From positions 1-55,644 of IMG/VR virus record IMGVR_UViG_3300008261_000025: 55,644 nt of DNA. The stretch is one strand, 5' to 3'. Made by a program: the position numbers and the translations under genes. The notes beneath the pieces are model-generated. The model was not told the DNA's origin. It did no database searches and saw nothing but the letters and a program-made list of their open reading frames with translations. Numbering within the stretch: position 1 is the first letter of the stretch; each line of letters begins with the position of its first letter. Below are positions 25,948-34,267 of the stretch, piece after piece. The stretch comes from a virus.

Positions 25948-26130
25948 TTATTTTTCCTTTTTTGTTTTAATAATAATTTCGACAGCATTATCAATAACAC
26001 TATCTTTTAACCTATTTCGCCAAAACTGACTAGTTGGCAAATTATCAATAGCTTCAATTTCTATCTCTTGCCCCTCTGTTAATTTACCAAGCTCAGGATG
26101 TGTAAAAGGTTTTAATATTTTTATAAGCAT
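25948..26130 (-). CDS. Small tail-region protein (60 aa)
   Basis: Its pattern is MLIKILKPFTHPELGKLTEGQEIEI then NLPTSQFWRNRLKDSV. It resembles short proteins (DUF2635-like) that sit just before the sheath gene in Mu-like tails and carry a 'P..G..v' then 'd.yW.RRL.dG' pattern. It stops immediately before the sheath start. The role is unknown, and assignment to DUF2635 is tentative. Its first residues resemble those of the Asp-rich 28.6-kb protein (MLIKVLKT), which suggests a shared small SH3-like fold. Confidence 0.6.
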   Translation of the reverse strand: MLIKILKPFTHPELGKLTEGQEIEIEAIDNLPTSQFWRNRLKDSVIDNAVEIIIKTKKEK

Positions 26131-26136
26131 AATTAA

Positions 26137-27165
26137 TTAGTAATTAACATTAGAATTAAAATTGTTAATAGTAAAGTTGGCATTTAAGAACGGAACAAAA
26201 TCAGCAGAATGATCTACTCCATCATTATCCTTAATTTCACCAGTAATTGCAAAATCAAAACGATGAATATAACTAGCGGCATCATAGATATCAGTTCCGT
26301 TTCCAAGATACAAACATGGTTGATATTTATCTTGTGTCAATATACTATCAAAACGATAATTTGCAATACTTTTTAATATCGGTTTCAAATAACTTCTTGC
26401 TAAGTCCGCCTCAGCACTTGCATAAGGTGAATTTTGAGTGGGTATTGCGACAAATATTGAAAATTCTAGCAAAGTTTTAAAATAGAATTGCTGATTAGTT
26501 GAATGCGAGTCGGTTGTTAAACTAGCACCTTTATCTTCTACCCTTTCATCACCAAGTAAAACAAAGATCCATTTTTGATTTGTGTCGTTTTTAAAAAATT
26601 CCATCAATCTTTCGCTACTGGCGAAATGTTGAATTCTCGAAGCTTTGCTAAAACTTATATTGCCACTAATAACATTATTTGCAATAGAATTTTCTACTGG
26701 ATAAGAAAATTTATCGTTATCTATTTTAGTTATTTGCCTAAAGCCATTAAAATAAATGTTATCATCAAGAGTGATATAGCCATTATTAGCATTACCGAAG
26801 TCATTTGAGTAAAATTCGATTGTGTAAAAATCTGGCAAAGATTTTATTGTTTTATTACCATTATAACCATCAATAGAGCAATCAGCAATAGTTATATTGC
26901 TATTAACCTCAATAAATAAATTATGATTTTCAGCTAATTTAATCGTTGCAGAACCACTAGAATAAGTAATAGATTGTATATTTACTCTTCTTTTAGCTCC
27001 TCGAATAGTAATATAATCGCCAGTTGATAAGCCGTGATTATTTGCTGTTGCAGTAATTATTGTGTTATTCTTGACAAGACTAGTAATATTAACAATATCA
27101 CTAAAGTCATCGGTAAAATTACACAACACTTGCCTAAGTCTATTGGCTATTTGATTACCTATCAT
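26137..27165 (-). CDS. Tail terminator-like protein with inserted beta domains (342 aa)
   Basis: I start at ATG 27163-27165 (MIGNQIANRLRQVLCNF), overlapping the gp10 stop; an upstream ATG at 27180 is also possible. The first 20 and the last about 180 residues (KWIFVLLGDERVED.., LLEFSIFVAIPT, ADLARSYLKPILKSI) fit a gp37-like tail terminator that ends tube growth and joins tail to head. Residues about 25-165 are an insertion of one or two small beta modules (TATANNHGLSTGDYITIRGAK; YNGNKTIKSL..FYTIEF), related to the insert in the gp47-like protein. Its length is about twice that of an ordinary terminator. Confidence 0.68.
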   Translation of the reverse strand: MIGNQIANRLRQVLCNFTDDFSDIVNITSLVKNNTIITATANNHGLSTGDYITIRGAKRRVNIQSITYSSGSATIKLAENHNLFIEVNSNITIADCSIDGYNGNKTIKSLPDFYTIEFYSNDFGNANNGYITLDDNIYFNGFRQITKIDNDKFSYPVENSIANNVISGNISFSKASRIQHFASSERLMEFFKNDTNQKWIFVLLGDERVEDKGASLTTDSHSTNQQFYFKTLLEFSIFVAIPTQNSPYASAEADLARSYLKPILKSIANYRFDSILTQDKYQPCLYLGNGTDIYDAASYIHRFDFAITGEIKDNDGVDHSADFVPFLNANFTINNFNSNVNY

Positions 27166-27625
27166 AAATAACCTTTTCAATATTAGATATCGCCAGTGCC
27201 TTTATCCTTCCTTCATTCGCTTGCATTGATCTTTGCAATGGCATTCTCGCTTTCATATTTTTTGATCCAAATTCTAAAGCTTTGCTATATTTAATAGCAA
27301 AACTATCTTTACCGCTACCCCATTCTAAAGTGCGATTGCCCCTCACAATAAAATTAATGGACTTCCTAAATTCTCCAGTGCGAATAGCAGGGGTTTCACT
27401 TTCGGCAGAAGCTCTTTTTAATTTTGGTTTTTTTAATCTGCCTCTTACTCCAAAATAGACTGGATATTCTCGCCCGCTTTTTGGTTTTTTCATATCTTGC
27501 AATAACCAGTCTCTAAGAGTTCTACCTATTTGATAAGCAGTTTTTCTGTAAGCATCCGTTACTTGCTTGTTTAATTTTTTATTCTTTAATAATGTAGCTA
27601 AATTGCCATTAGTCGTCATTTTCAT
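27155..27625 (-). CDS. Neck/tail completion protein, HK97 gp10-like
   Basis: 156 residues. It starts TTNGNLATLLKNKKLNKQVTDAYR. Further on it has a basic Pro/Lys stretch (LKKPKLKRASAES) and ends with FAIKYSKALEFGSKNMKARMPLQRSM, the 'A.. .EfGt....ap.pflrpa' pattern of gp10-like proteins. It sits at the head-tail junction. It is coupled to both neighbours by 4- and 11-base overlaps, in the usual order connector, adaptor, gp10, terminator. Confidence 0.82.
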   Translation of the reverse strand: MKMTTNGNLATLLKNKKLNKQVTDAYRKTAYQIGRTLRDWLLQDMKKPKSGREYPVYFGVRGRLKKPKLKRASAESETPAIRTGEFRKSINFIVRGNRTLEWGSGKDSFAIKYSKALEFGSKNMKARMPLQRSMQANEGRIKALAISNIEKVIYDR

Positions 27626-28014
27626 AAGCTGTTGGCTTTCAATGTTGATAAACCAAGCTCTTTTGCTCGTAGCCTTATAATGCTGTTATCTTTGTCAATA
27701 TCATCAACTAATTCTACTTTATATCTTCTATCATCTAATAATATGAATAGTTGTTGTGAAATATCAATTGCAGAATTATATCTAGTGTAAAAATCAATTG
27801 TTATGCTATTAGCAACATTTACATTATTAACAAAATCGCCATTTGCAGAAGTTTTTATCATTGCAAAAACTGTTGTCAATGTTTGATATCCAATACTAAC
27901 ATCGCCGTTAGGATTATTGTTGCCAGAACTAGAATATTTTTGTATTGTAATTTTTCTATTAAAATCAGCGACACAAATTTTTTTAATATTGTTTTTGATT
28001 GATTGGCACTTCAT
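27622..28014 (-). CDS. Head-tail adaptor (head closure) protein
   Basis: 130 residues. The pattern DFNRKITIQKYSSSGNNNPNGDVSIGYQTL then TVFAMIKTSANGDF and LDDRRYKVELVDDID matches small beta-barrel head-closure proteins (SPP1 gp16-like), whose hallmark is 'R(I/V)t/qiq....d..G......w......w a.i' and 'i....r.y.I..i...d'. It seals the portal after packaging. It lies directly after the connector and before gp10. Confidence 0.82.
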   Translation of the reverse strand: MKCQSIKNNIKKICVADFNRKITIQKYSSSGNNNPNGDVSIGYQTLTTVFAMIKTSANGDFVNNVNVANSITIDFYTRYNSAIDISQQLFILLDDRRYKVELVDDIDKDNSIIRLRAKELGLSTLKANSL

Positions 28015-28605
28015 TTAGATAACAGAAAAAATATTATTACTTATTATCCAAGGTTGAAATAATCTATTCGCCATATTGCTTTCTTGTGCACAATCGCCAC
28101 TATTACTATATAACCAAACAACGAAACTAATTACCGCCTCTTTTAGCGAAGGTGGAACTTGATTTGCTGAAGTGCCATAACCACTAATAAATTCTATTTC
28201 TATTGCTTGCAACCTTTCATCTGGGTTAAAATTTTCAGTAAAAACCAGCTTTGCATATTCGTTAGATTTTTCAAAATAATAATCAGCAGAATTGACGGTT
28301 TGCAAAACATTATTTTTATAATATTTGACAGAATTGATAATTTGTATTTTGCTTTTACGAAACTCAACAATACAATCAAAGTAATCTAAAAAACCAAGCC
28401 AAGTTTTATTAATTAAGTCCCGTCCAGTTATTTTCTCGCAATATTCGGTAGCAACAGTTATTAATCTAGTCAATTCAGCATCAAAATCACTATTACCAAC
28501 AAGACGAAGCCTCTCTTTTACCTCGTCAAGTGTAATAGGTTGAATTAATGCTGGTTGAATTAGAATGTAATTGCCGATTGTTTGCATTTTACGAATTGTC
28601 TGCAT
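28015..28605 (-). CDS. Head-tail connector protein, gp6-like (phiE125 gp8 family)
   Basis: The core (PITLDEVKERLRLVGNSDFDAELTRLITVATEYCEKITGRDLINKTW) matches the gp6-like connector family: a helical bundle that forms a ring below the portal. Start choice is open. ATG 28605 overlaps the Asp-rich gene, ATG 28587 lies 2 bases after that gene's stop, and an ORF start at 28638 is furthest upstream. Two tandem near-copies of an ATGCANACAAT stretch create the first two starts. Length and position, first of the neck genes after capsid, fit the family. Confidence 0.82.
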   Translation of the reverse strand: MQTIRKMQTIGNYILIQPALIQPITLDEVKERLRLVGNSDFDAELTRLITVATEYCEKITGRDLINKTWLGFLDYFDCIVEFRKSKIQIINSVKYYKNNVLQTVNSADYYFEKSNEYAKLVFTENFNPDERLQAIEIEFISGYGTSANQVPPSLKEAVISFVVWLYSNSGDCAQESNMANRLFQPWIISNNIFSVI

Positions 28606-28975
28606 TTTTAGGGCGGCGACCTCTTTTTGGCTTATCAATAATTACATTAGATGTATTTTCTATTTCATCTTTTTTATTATCATCTTGATCATCATCTTGA
28701 TCATCATCTTGATCATCTTGATCATCATCTTGATCATCTTGATCATCATTTTCTACATAATCTTTCGTTTGCAATTCGATTTTTAAATCTTGGGTTTCGA
28801 GTATTGCGGATGGAAAATCTTGAGTTTGATTAGCCTCAATCCCCCATTTTTCTTTTATAAATACTTCTGCTAAATCTTGATAAATTTCTACGATCTCTCC
28901 TGCTTTGTATTCCTTTAGTTTTATGCCAGTTTCATCGGCGGAAGCATTAATTGTCTTGAGAACTTTTATAAGCAT
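28589..28975 (-). CDS. Head-region protein with Asp/Gln repeat and basic tail (128 aa)
   Basis: Residues 1-55 form a small folded domain (MLIKVLKTINASADETGIKLKEYKAGEIVEI..., like small phage proteins that sit between capsid and connector). Residues about 76-100 are an Asp/Gln tract of DQDD and DQDDD units. The end (KPKRGRRPKNA) carries an AT-hook-like core, GRRP. A strongly acidic stretch beside a basic DNA-contacting tail is unusual. A capsid-interior or connector accessory is possible; the function is unknown. It directly follows the putative decoration gene. Confidence 0.65.
   Translation of the reverse strand: MLIKVLKTINASADETGIKLKEYKAGEIVEIYQDLAEVFIKEKWGIEANQTQDFPSAILETQDLKIELQTKDYVENDDQDDQDDDQDDQDDDQDDDQDDNKKDEIENTSNVIIDKPKRGRRPKNADNS
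28678..28750. repeat. In-frame short tandem repeat encoding DQDD units
   Basis: On the + strand 12-base (ATCATCTTGATC) and 9-base variants repeat for about 73 bases. All unit lengths are multiples of three, so expansion or loss by slippage would change the number of Asp/Gln residues without breaking the frame. Confidence 0.8.
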
Positions 28976-29028
28976 AATTTTATTATTTAATGTTAAAAAA
29001 AAGGGGTAGTTTCCTACCCCTAAGATTA

Positions 29029-29430
29029 TTAAGCAACTGGTGCTACAATTGGTTGACCGAGAATAGCGGTAGCAGAGACAGTAGCCCCGCCACTAGTTAC
29101 CGATGTGGATATTACATCAAGTCTAGTATATCTTTTTTTGCCGACATAACCAATAGTTTTGATTGTGTTAGCAGTAGAGATTGCAGCAGCTGCTTTAGTG
29201 CCGATTAAAAAATCGTCGGCAACTGAAGTAAATGTAGCATTGTCGTCGCTTTCTTTTATGTCAATGTTAAAAGTTCCGTCAGCTCTTGCTCCTACTTCAA
29301 ATACAAAAGTTAAAGCTTCAAAGCCGATAGTATCAATCGCAATGCCGTTAGTTGTAGCATTGGCAGTAATTGTTGCGATATTGAGAGCTTTTACTGGTTT
29401 CAATATCGATTTTTGAGAATAACTAGCCAT
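29029..29430 (-). CDS. Putative head decoration / minor capsid protein (133 aa)
   Basis: Ala/Thr-rich, 133 residues. The pattern ALTFVFEVGARADGTFNIDIKESDDNATFTSV and then KTIGYVGKKRYTRLDVIST is that of a conserved phage head protein often found just after HK97-type capsids, with a 'G...DG.y......s.d...w..v' jelly-roll-like strand series and a 'Y.G.kRYvR' motif. It is likely a capsid-surface or head protein. It lies 27 bases after the major capsid gene. The family is recognised by pattern only. Confidence 0.62.
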   Translation of the reverse strand: MASYSQKSILKPVKALNIATITANATTNGIAIDTIGFEALTFVFEVGARADGTFNIDIKESDDNATFTSVADDFLIGTKAAAAISTANTIKTIGYVGKKRYTRLDVISTSVTSGGATVSATAILGQPIVAPVA

Positions 29431-29456
29431 TTTGTTTTAGTTTTTAAGTTGATTAA

Positions 29457-30623
29457 TTAATTGGTTGCAATTTTGATTTTCTTGAAAGCTTCGGCTTTTT
29501 TCACAATACCACCGACACGACGGAAAAATAAGAATTGAACTTTCTGTTGAGTAATATAAGTGGTTTCGTCTCTAAAAATTGTTAAATCTTTGCGATCACC
29601 AATTAAATAATTACTAAAATCACCAAATATTATCGGGTAAGTTCCTGCTCCAATATCTGGCATATCGTTAAAAATAACATAAGGAAAACCATTAATAGTT
29701 GCTGGGTTATCAACACCGAGGTTGCCACTTTCCCAAATGTATCGTTGATTACCATCCTTTAAAGTTCTTAAAGTCGCTAGAGTTTTTCTGTTAAAAGCAT
29801 AGGTTGGTTTATAACCATCTTTTAGTTCACCAATAACTTTAATCAATGAATCAAAAGTAATTGCATTAGTATCGCCACTATTAATAGATGCGATTTGACT
29901 ATTAGTCATAAATCCATTGATATTATTACCAGCACCATCGCCATTAACAAACTGAGCACCTTCAAGTCTAGCAAACTCTTCGGCAACATCACGATTGCAA
30001 TCTCTAATAATATCAATATCAGAATCGTCAATCATTTCTTGAGTAGCGATAAAAGCAGCACCCATTTTTTTTGCTACCAATTTTAATTCACCATAAGTTG
30101 AATCGGTTATAGTCGTAGTTTGACCTTCTCCAAGCATATAAGCGGTTACCCTATTTGCAGACACTGGCATATCCATAGACTTTTTAGGTAAAGTATTCAC
30201 CCTAGCTATAGAACGGACATTGCTAATCTCAACAATATTTTTGATAATTTCATTTAACATTGTCGAACCTATTAAAAATCCACCCCCAATTTGCGAATCA
30301 GTTCTTAGATATTTTAATTCTTGTTCATTTAAAGATTTATCACCTTTAAATATATATTTTTCAAAAGCTTTAATTTGCTCTTTTGCTTCAAAAGATGCAC
30401 CATTATAATTAGATGCAGAAGTTTTATCAAGCAATTTTTGCTCCATTTCTGCTTGCTGATTTTTTTGATCGGCAATTATATTCTTTAGTTTTTGATTTTC
30501 AGCTTCTTGTTTGTCAAGTTTTTCGTTTATTGCTTTGATATTATCTTGATAAACTGCAGAATTTCTGTCTGTAAGTTCTCGAAGTGCTTTTATTGCTTCG
30601 AATGTTTGTTGTTGTTCGGACAT
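29457..30623 (-). CDS. Major capsid protein, HK97 family
   Basis: 388 residues. Residues 1-75 are a charged helical Delta/scaffold domain (coiled coil around LDKQEAENQKLKNIIADQKNQQAE). The HK97 fold follows: LNEIIKNIVEISNVRSIARV, VTAYMLGEGQTT, KLVAKKMGAAFIATQEMIDDSDIDI, DGAGNNINGFMTN, and RVGGIVKKAEAF at the end. These E-loop, spine-helix and P-domain landmarks are characteristic. The scaffold domain would be removed by the adjacent protease. Its start overlaps the protease gene by 34 bases. Confidence 0.93.
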   Translation of the reverse strand: MSEQQQTFEAIKALRELTDRNSAVYQDNIKAINEKLDKQEAENQKLKNIIADQKNQQAEMEQKLLDKTSASNYNGASFEAKEQIKAFEKYIFKGDKSLNEQELKYLRTDSQIGGGFLIGSTMLNEIIKNIVEISNVRSIARVNTLPKKSMDMPVSANRVTAYMLGEGQTTTITDSTYGELKLVAKKMGAAFIATQEMIDDSDIDIIRDCNRDVAEEFARLEGAQFVNGDGAGNNINGFMTNSQIASINSGDTNAITFDSLIKVIGELKDGYKPTYAFNRKTLATLRTLKDGNQRYIWESGNLGVDNPATINGFPYVIFNDMPDIGAGTYPIIFGDFSNYLIGDRKDLTIFRDETTYITQQKVQFLFFRRVGGIVKKAEAFKKIKIATN

Positions 30624-31999
30624 TGTAAGTTTTGTTTAAGTAAATTTAATTCAATCAAAATGCACTCTTCGGCAATTTGATCTTCCAGTTGTTTTTCAGC
30701 ATCCCGCTGGTTTTTTACTTCAACATCCCGTTGAAAAATCTCTTTTGTTTTTGCGACAAGCATCTTAGCTTCTTGATTGCTAAATTTTGTTGACAATGCT
30801 TTTTCTAAGCTTCTCACGCTATCAATATTATCAATAAAATCTTTTTTTAGTGGTGAAACTAAGCTTTCGTCATCAAATTCTTTTGCCATTTTACTATATA
30901 TTTTATTAATTTTATTAACTATTTCTTGCTTATCTTCTTCTGGTATATCTAACCCACCCCTTGCACCTTGCAATGCACCAGCAATAGAAAAAATCGCTTT
31001 AGGAATTATCCTAGGTTTGTTGTCAATGATATCAACAAAAGGCATCTTATAAGCGGTAAAATTATCCTCGTTAGGCTCATCAAAATACATAAAATATTTG
31101 TAATAATCGGCGGAAGGTTCTTCTTGAGAATTAGTAAATTCTTTTATATTTGCTATTGCTTTGTCGCCATCCCATTCAGTATCACGATCAGCAAATGAAA
31201 AACCAAGCTTAGGATCAACCATTTTGTAAGATTGCAAAACTGCCTTATCGTTTGCAGGAAAGGTGACCAATGATATCTCATACAAATCAATTTCTTTTAA
31301 AGTTCTGATCCCAGTTTTGTCATTAAATCCTGCAAGCTCTACTCTGTAGCCAATAGAAAAAGTATCTAGCGAACCTACTTTTATTTGTGGCATAAATGTA
31401 TCTCTTACCCTAGCATCATCTTTTGGCATCAATGCAGTAAATTCAAGACCAGTGTCGGTTTCTTTAATATTGGTTATTTTACCAATAGGAGCTTCTCGCA
31501 TATTATGTTGCCATAAAAACTTAGGAGTTCTTTTTTTTAATGATTTTTTAAAAGCTCCTTTTTCCACTACATCATCGACAAAATCGACATTGCCAAAAGT
31601 TGAGGCTAGTCCTGTTATCGTAAAGTAATTATCTTGGCTATCTTCTTTGAATTCAAGAGTGCCTTCAAATGATTTGTATTGCATTAATAATGATTTTTTG
31701 TTATTATGTTCCTCTAAAATTCTTTCAGCCCACTCAATACCTTCTATACCACCCCATAATTTAACAGCAATAGTGCCAGCAGTAGGGCCGCCATCGGCTT
31801 CTTTTTTATCAGGGCGGTAATTCTTAATATGTCTTTTAAATTTAGCAATCCTGCCTATTGTATCCCAGCTAAGATCAGCCCCGTTAGATAAGTCAATGGC
31901 TCTCTTGACACCTATTGCAGTGCCACCACGACCCCACTTTTTTCTAAGTTCTAAACCTTGTCTTGCTATCTCTTGCACTCGTTCTGGAGCTATCGGCAT
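30590..31999 (-). CDS. Prohead protease, S78 family, with N- and C-terminal extra domains (469 aa)
   Basis: Three parts are visible. Residues 1-100 (LRKKWGRGGTAIGVKRAIDLSNGADLS, then WGGIEGIEWAERIL) are a module often fused or encoded beside phage proteases. Residues about 108-250 are the S78 herpes-like protease: TGLASTFGNVDFVDDVVEKGAF, catalytic His in LWQHNM, catalytic Ser in GSLDTFSIGY. The rest (YKYFMYFD, AIFSIAGALQGARGGLDIPEEDK, then a coiled tail) is an accessory domain. It cleaves scaffold and capsid N-termini during maturation. The gene lies between the gpF-like gene and the capsid gene, the standard order. Confidence 0.88.
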   Translation of the reverse strand: MPIAPERVQEIARQGLELRKKWGRGGTAIGVKRAIDLSNGADLSWDTIGRIAKFKRHIKNYRPDKKEADGGPTAGTIAVKLWGGIEGIEWAERILEEHNNKKSLLMQYKSFEGTLEFKEDSQDNYFTITGLASTFGNVDFVDDVVEKGAFKKSLKKRTPKFLWQHNMREAPIGKITNIKETDTGLEFTALMPKDDARVRDTFMPQIKVGSLDTFSIGYRVELAGFNDKTGIRTLKEIDLYEISLVTFPANDKAVLQSYKMVDPKLGFSFADRDTEWDGDKAIANIKEFTNSQEEPSADYYKYFMYFDEPNEDNFTAYKMPFVDIIDNKPRIIPKAIFSIAGALQGARGGLDIPEEDKQEIVNKINKIYSKMAKEFDDESLVSPLKKDFIDNIDSVRSLEKALSTKFSNQEAKMLVAKTKEIFQRDVEVKNQRDAEKQLEDQIAEECILIELNLLKQNLQCPNNNKHSKQ

Positions 32000-32039
32000 A
32001 TTTTGTTTTATTTAATTTTTTAAAGTTGTCAATAGAAAA

Positions 32040-32933
32040 TTATAAGTATTGCTTATCATAAATAGCAACACAACGACATCTTATCGTTTGGCTACTGCTA
32101 CCATTAGGGTCTCTAGGGTATTTTAAACTTTCACCACCTACCATAAAACTTTGCTCGACTGGTATTTGTTGCCCGTCTGCTGAAACATGGTCGGGTCTTG
32201 TTCTTTTATCAAGAATAGCAATCCAAGTTTTATTAGTTCTTACTAGCCCTCTGCTACTTCTTATATTAGCATTATTAATAACATTAGCCTCTTTATCCCT
32301 AGAATAAGCCTCGGCAATTCCTACTACTTGCTCTCCAATTAGTGCCGCTCTCGATTTAGCATTTGATAATAAGTTAATCTCAATATTCTTTGCTACATCT
32401 TTTTTGGCATTGCGAATTATGGTCTCGATCGTTGCAATTCTCTTTTTAGCTTTGGGAGTATCGACAGAAAGCAGTTCATTTTGCTCTCTTATAAGCTCCG
32501 CAACCTCATCTTGCTTTATTAATGTTTGTCTTTTAACAACAGTGCCTATCTCGGCAGTAGTTGTGGCAACAATATAATCTGCTTGATTTTCGCTCTCGTT
32601 TGCAGTAAAAGTTGCAAAATCTAATTCTAATTGCCTATTAATATTATCAAAATCTGTATTGTCAATTTCGCTTTTAAAACTAACATTAAAATCTTTGGCA
32701 ATACTATCTCGTAAATCAAAACCAAAAACTTTAATTGACAATCGCATCCCGTCTCTAACTTCTTTTAATATCTCTGGACGGTAATTATTAGAAAGCTCTT
32801 CAGCATTAAGCCTATCAAAATAAAAGAGTTTTGCAACATCTTTTGCTTGATTTTTCAATACTTGATAAATTTTAGAAGCGGTTTTTGCTTCTATCGGCAA
32901 TTTTAGTTCGTTAATTCTTTTTGCTTTCATCAA
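32040..32933 (-). CDS. Head morphogenesis protein, Mu gpF / SPP1 gp7-like (297 aa)
   Basis: Long helical N-domain, then the C-terminal signature TWIAILDKRTRPDHVSADGQ, PVEQSFMVGGESLKYPRDPNG and TIRCRCVAIYD, the 'tR..H...dG...........g....hP......... NCRC' motif of the Mu F-like minor head family. It probably enters the prohead and helps assembly or DNA ejection. It overlaps the portal stop by 23 bases, as is common for this pair. Confidence 0.9.
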   Translation of the reverse strand: MMKAKRINELKLPIEAKTASKIYQVLKNQAKDVAKLFYFDRLNAEELSNNYRPEILKEVRDGMRLSIKVFGFDLRDSIAKDFNVSFKSEIDNTDFDNINRQLELDFATFTANESENQADYIVATTTAEIGTVVKRQTLIKQDEVAELIREQNELLSVDTPKAKKRIATIETIIRNAKKDVAKNIEINLLSNAKSRAALIGEQVVGIAEAYSRDKEANVINNANIRSSRGLVRTNKTWIAILDKRTRPDHVSADGQQIPVEQSFMVGGESLKYPRDPNGSSSQTIRCRCVAIYDKQYL

Positions 32934-34266
32934 AAAATCTGTCTGCTAATTTTTTTGCCTCATTCTCGCTAACTCCACGATCTAAAGCCATTTCAACAAA
33001 AAATGCTTTTTCATTGGTTCGGTTATCAGTGGTGTATATATCAGTTCCCATTGCAACTAAATTCGCTGGTTTTAGAATGGTATCGCCATTGTCAACAGCT
33101 TCAAGACCCATTCTTGCTCTAGCTTCATTTGTGCTAACATTGTAAGTTTCGCCGTAAGCTTTTGCAATCTGTATTTTATTCATTTCTAAAACAGCAATTC
33201 TATTTTCTTCTATCACCAATCTATGTTTTTGCTCGCCGAGTAGTGGTAAGATTTTATAATTAAAAAAGTCTATCATTTTATTGGCAAGCGGTAAAATGCA
33301 ACTTGCATAAAGTGCGATCTGGCTTTCGCTGTAATTATTATAAGACATCGCTTGATCATTAAATAAAGCGAGCGGTATTTTTAGAGTATTGTAAATTGCA
33401 TTTGCCGTTGAAACTTTTAACCCTTGAAAGTCCATATCTTTTGGATTTTCGCTAAATCTTTCAACTTTAACCCTGCCCGCCGTGACCATAAAAGATTTAC
33501 CTGCTCCTTCCGGTCCATTAATTTTACTTATTGCGGTTTTAAGTCCTTGTAATTGCTCGCTAGAATAGCTGTCATCTTCAAAAAAGAAGCCATAAGAAGG
33601 TCGGCATTGATTTCTAAGTAGAGAGTTATTATGTATCGAAGCATTAATATATTGGCTAATCTCAAGTTGTGCCGAGATAATAGGCGCTGAACCAAAAAAG
33701 CTTTCGTTTGTTAAATTTTTATCACGAAAATGCAGTAATAAATTGCCTTCGTTAGTTTCATAAATGTTTTTTTCTGCTTTATAATTATAAGTTCTAGTTA
33801 ATTGTATGTTATCTTGACTATTTGCAATATACAATACTTGCGAAGGTTTGCCAAAGCCCGAGGTATTTATGGTTATGTTTTGTGGTTTTAAAATCACCAT
33901 CTCAAAACTAGAACCTACTTTATTAAAATCGACAAAGACATTGCCGTAAAGTAGGTAATTGCTAATAAATAGAATGACAAAATCTTTATAATTTTGGTCT
34001 TTGTTAATTCTTTGCAGTTTATTTAATATTTCAGCTTGATTATTATATTGATTGCTCGTAGTTTGTGCAGTAATGGGTAAATTAGCAATAATATCGCTAA
34101 TTAAATCTATGGCAATGCCGACTGGCGAGCATTCGTAATAAGCAGAAGTGGAAAAAGCCACTACTTCACTAAAACTAGTCGAAAATTTATAAGAATTATC
34201 AAGATTTCGTTCGACAAAGCCCGAATAATTCTTTTTTGAAAAATAGTTTTTTATTGATTTTAACAT
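32911..34266 (-). CDS. Portal protein, HK97 family (451 aa)
   Basis: It forms the dodecameric channel for DNA packaging and exit. The first segments (SAYYECSPVGIAIDLISDIIANLPI), LLYGNVFVDFNKVGSSFEMVILKPQNI, then IISAQLEISQYINASIHNNSLLRNQCRPS and the late ALYASCILPLANKMIDFFNYKIL plus TNEARARMGLEAVDNGD blocks are all HK97-portal landmarks. It begins one base after the terminase stop region and leads into the gpF-like gene. Confidence 0.93.
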   Translation of the reverse strand: MLKSIKNYFSKKNYSGFVERNLDNSYKFSTSFSEVVAFSTSAYYECSPVGIAIDLISDIIANLPITAQTTSNQYNNQAEILNKLQRINKDQNYKDFVILFISNYLLYGNVFVDFNKVGSSFEMVILKPQNITINTSGFGKPSQVLYIANSQDNIQLTRTYNYKAEKNIYETNEGNLLLHFRDKNLTNESFFGSAPIISAQLEISQYINASIHNNSLLRNQCRPSYGFFFEDDSYSSEQLQGLKTAISKINGPEGAGKSFMVTAGRVKVERFSENPKDMDFQGLKVSTANAIYNTLKIPLALFNDQAMSYNNYSESQIALYASCILPLANKMIDFFNYKILPLLGEQKHRLVIEENRIAVLEMNKIQIAKAYGETYNVSTNEARARMGLEAVDNGDTILKPANLVAMGTDIYTTDNRTNEKAFFVEMALDRGVSENEAKKLADRFFDESKKN

Positions 34267-34267
34267 A

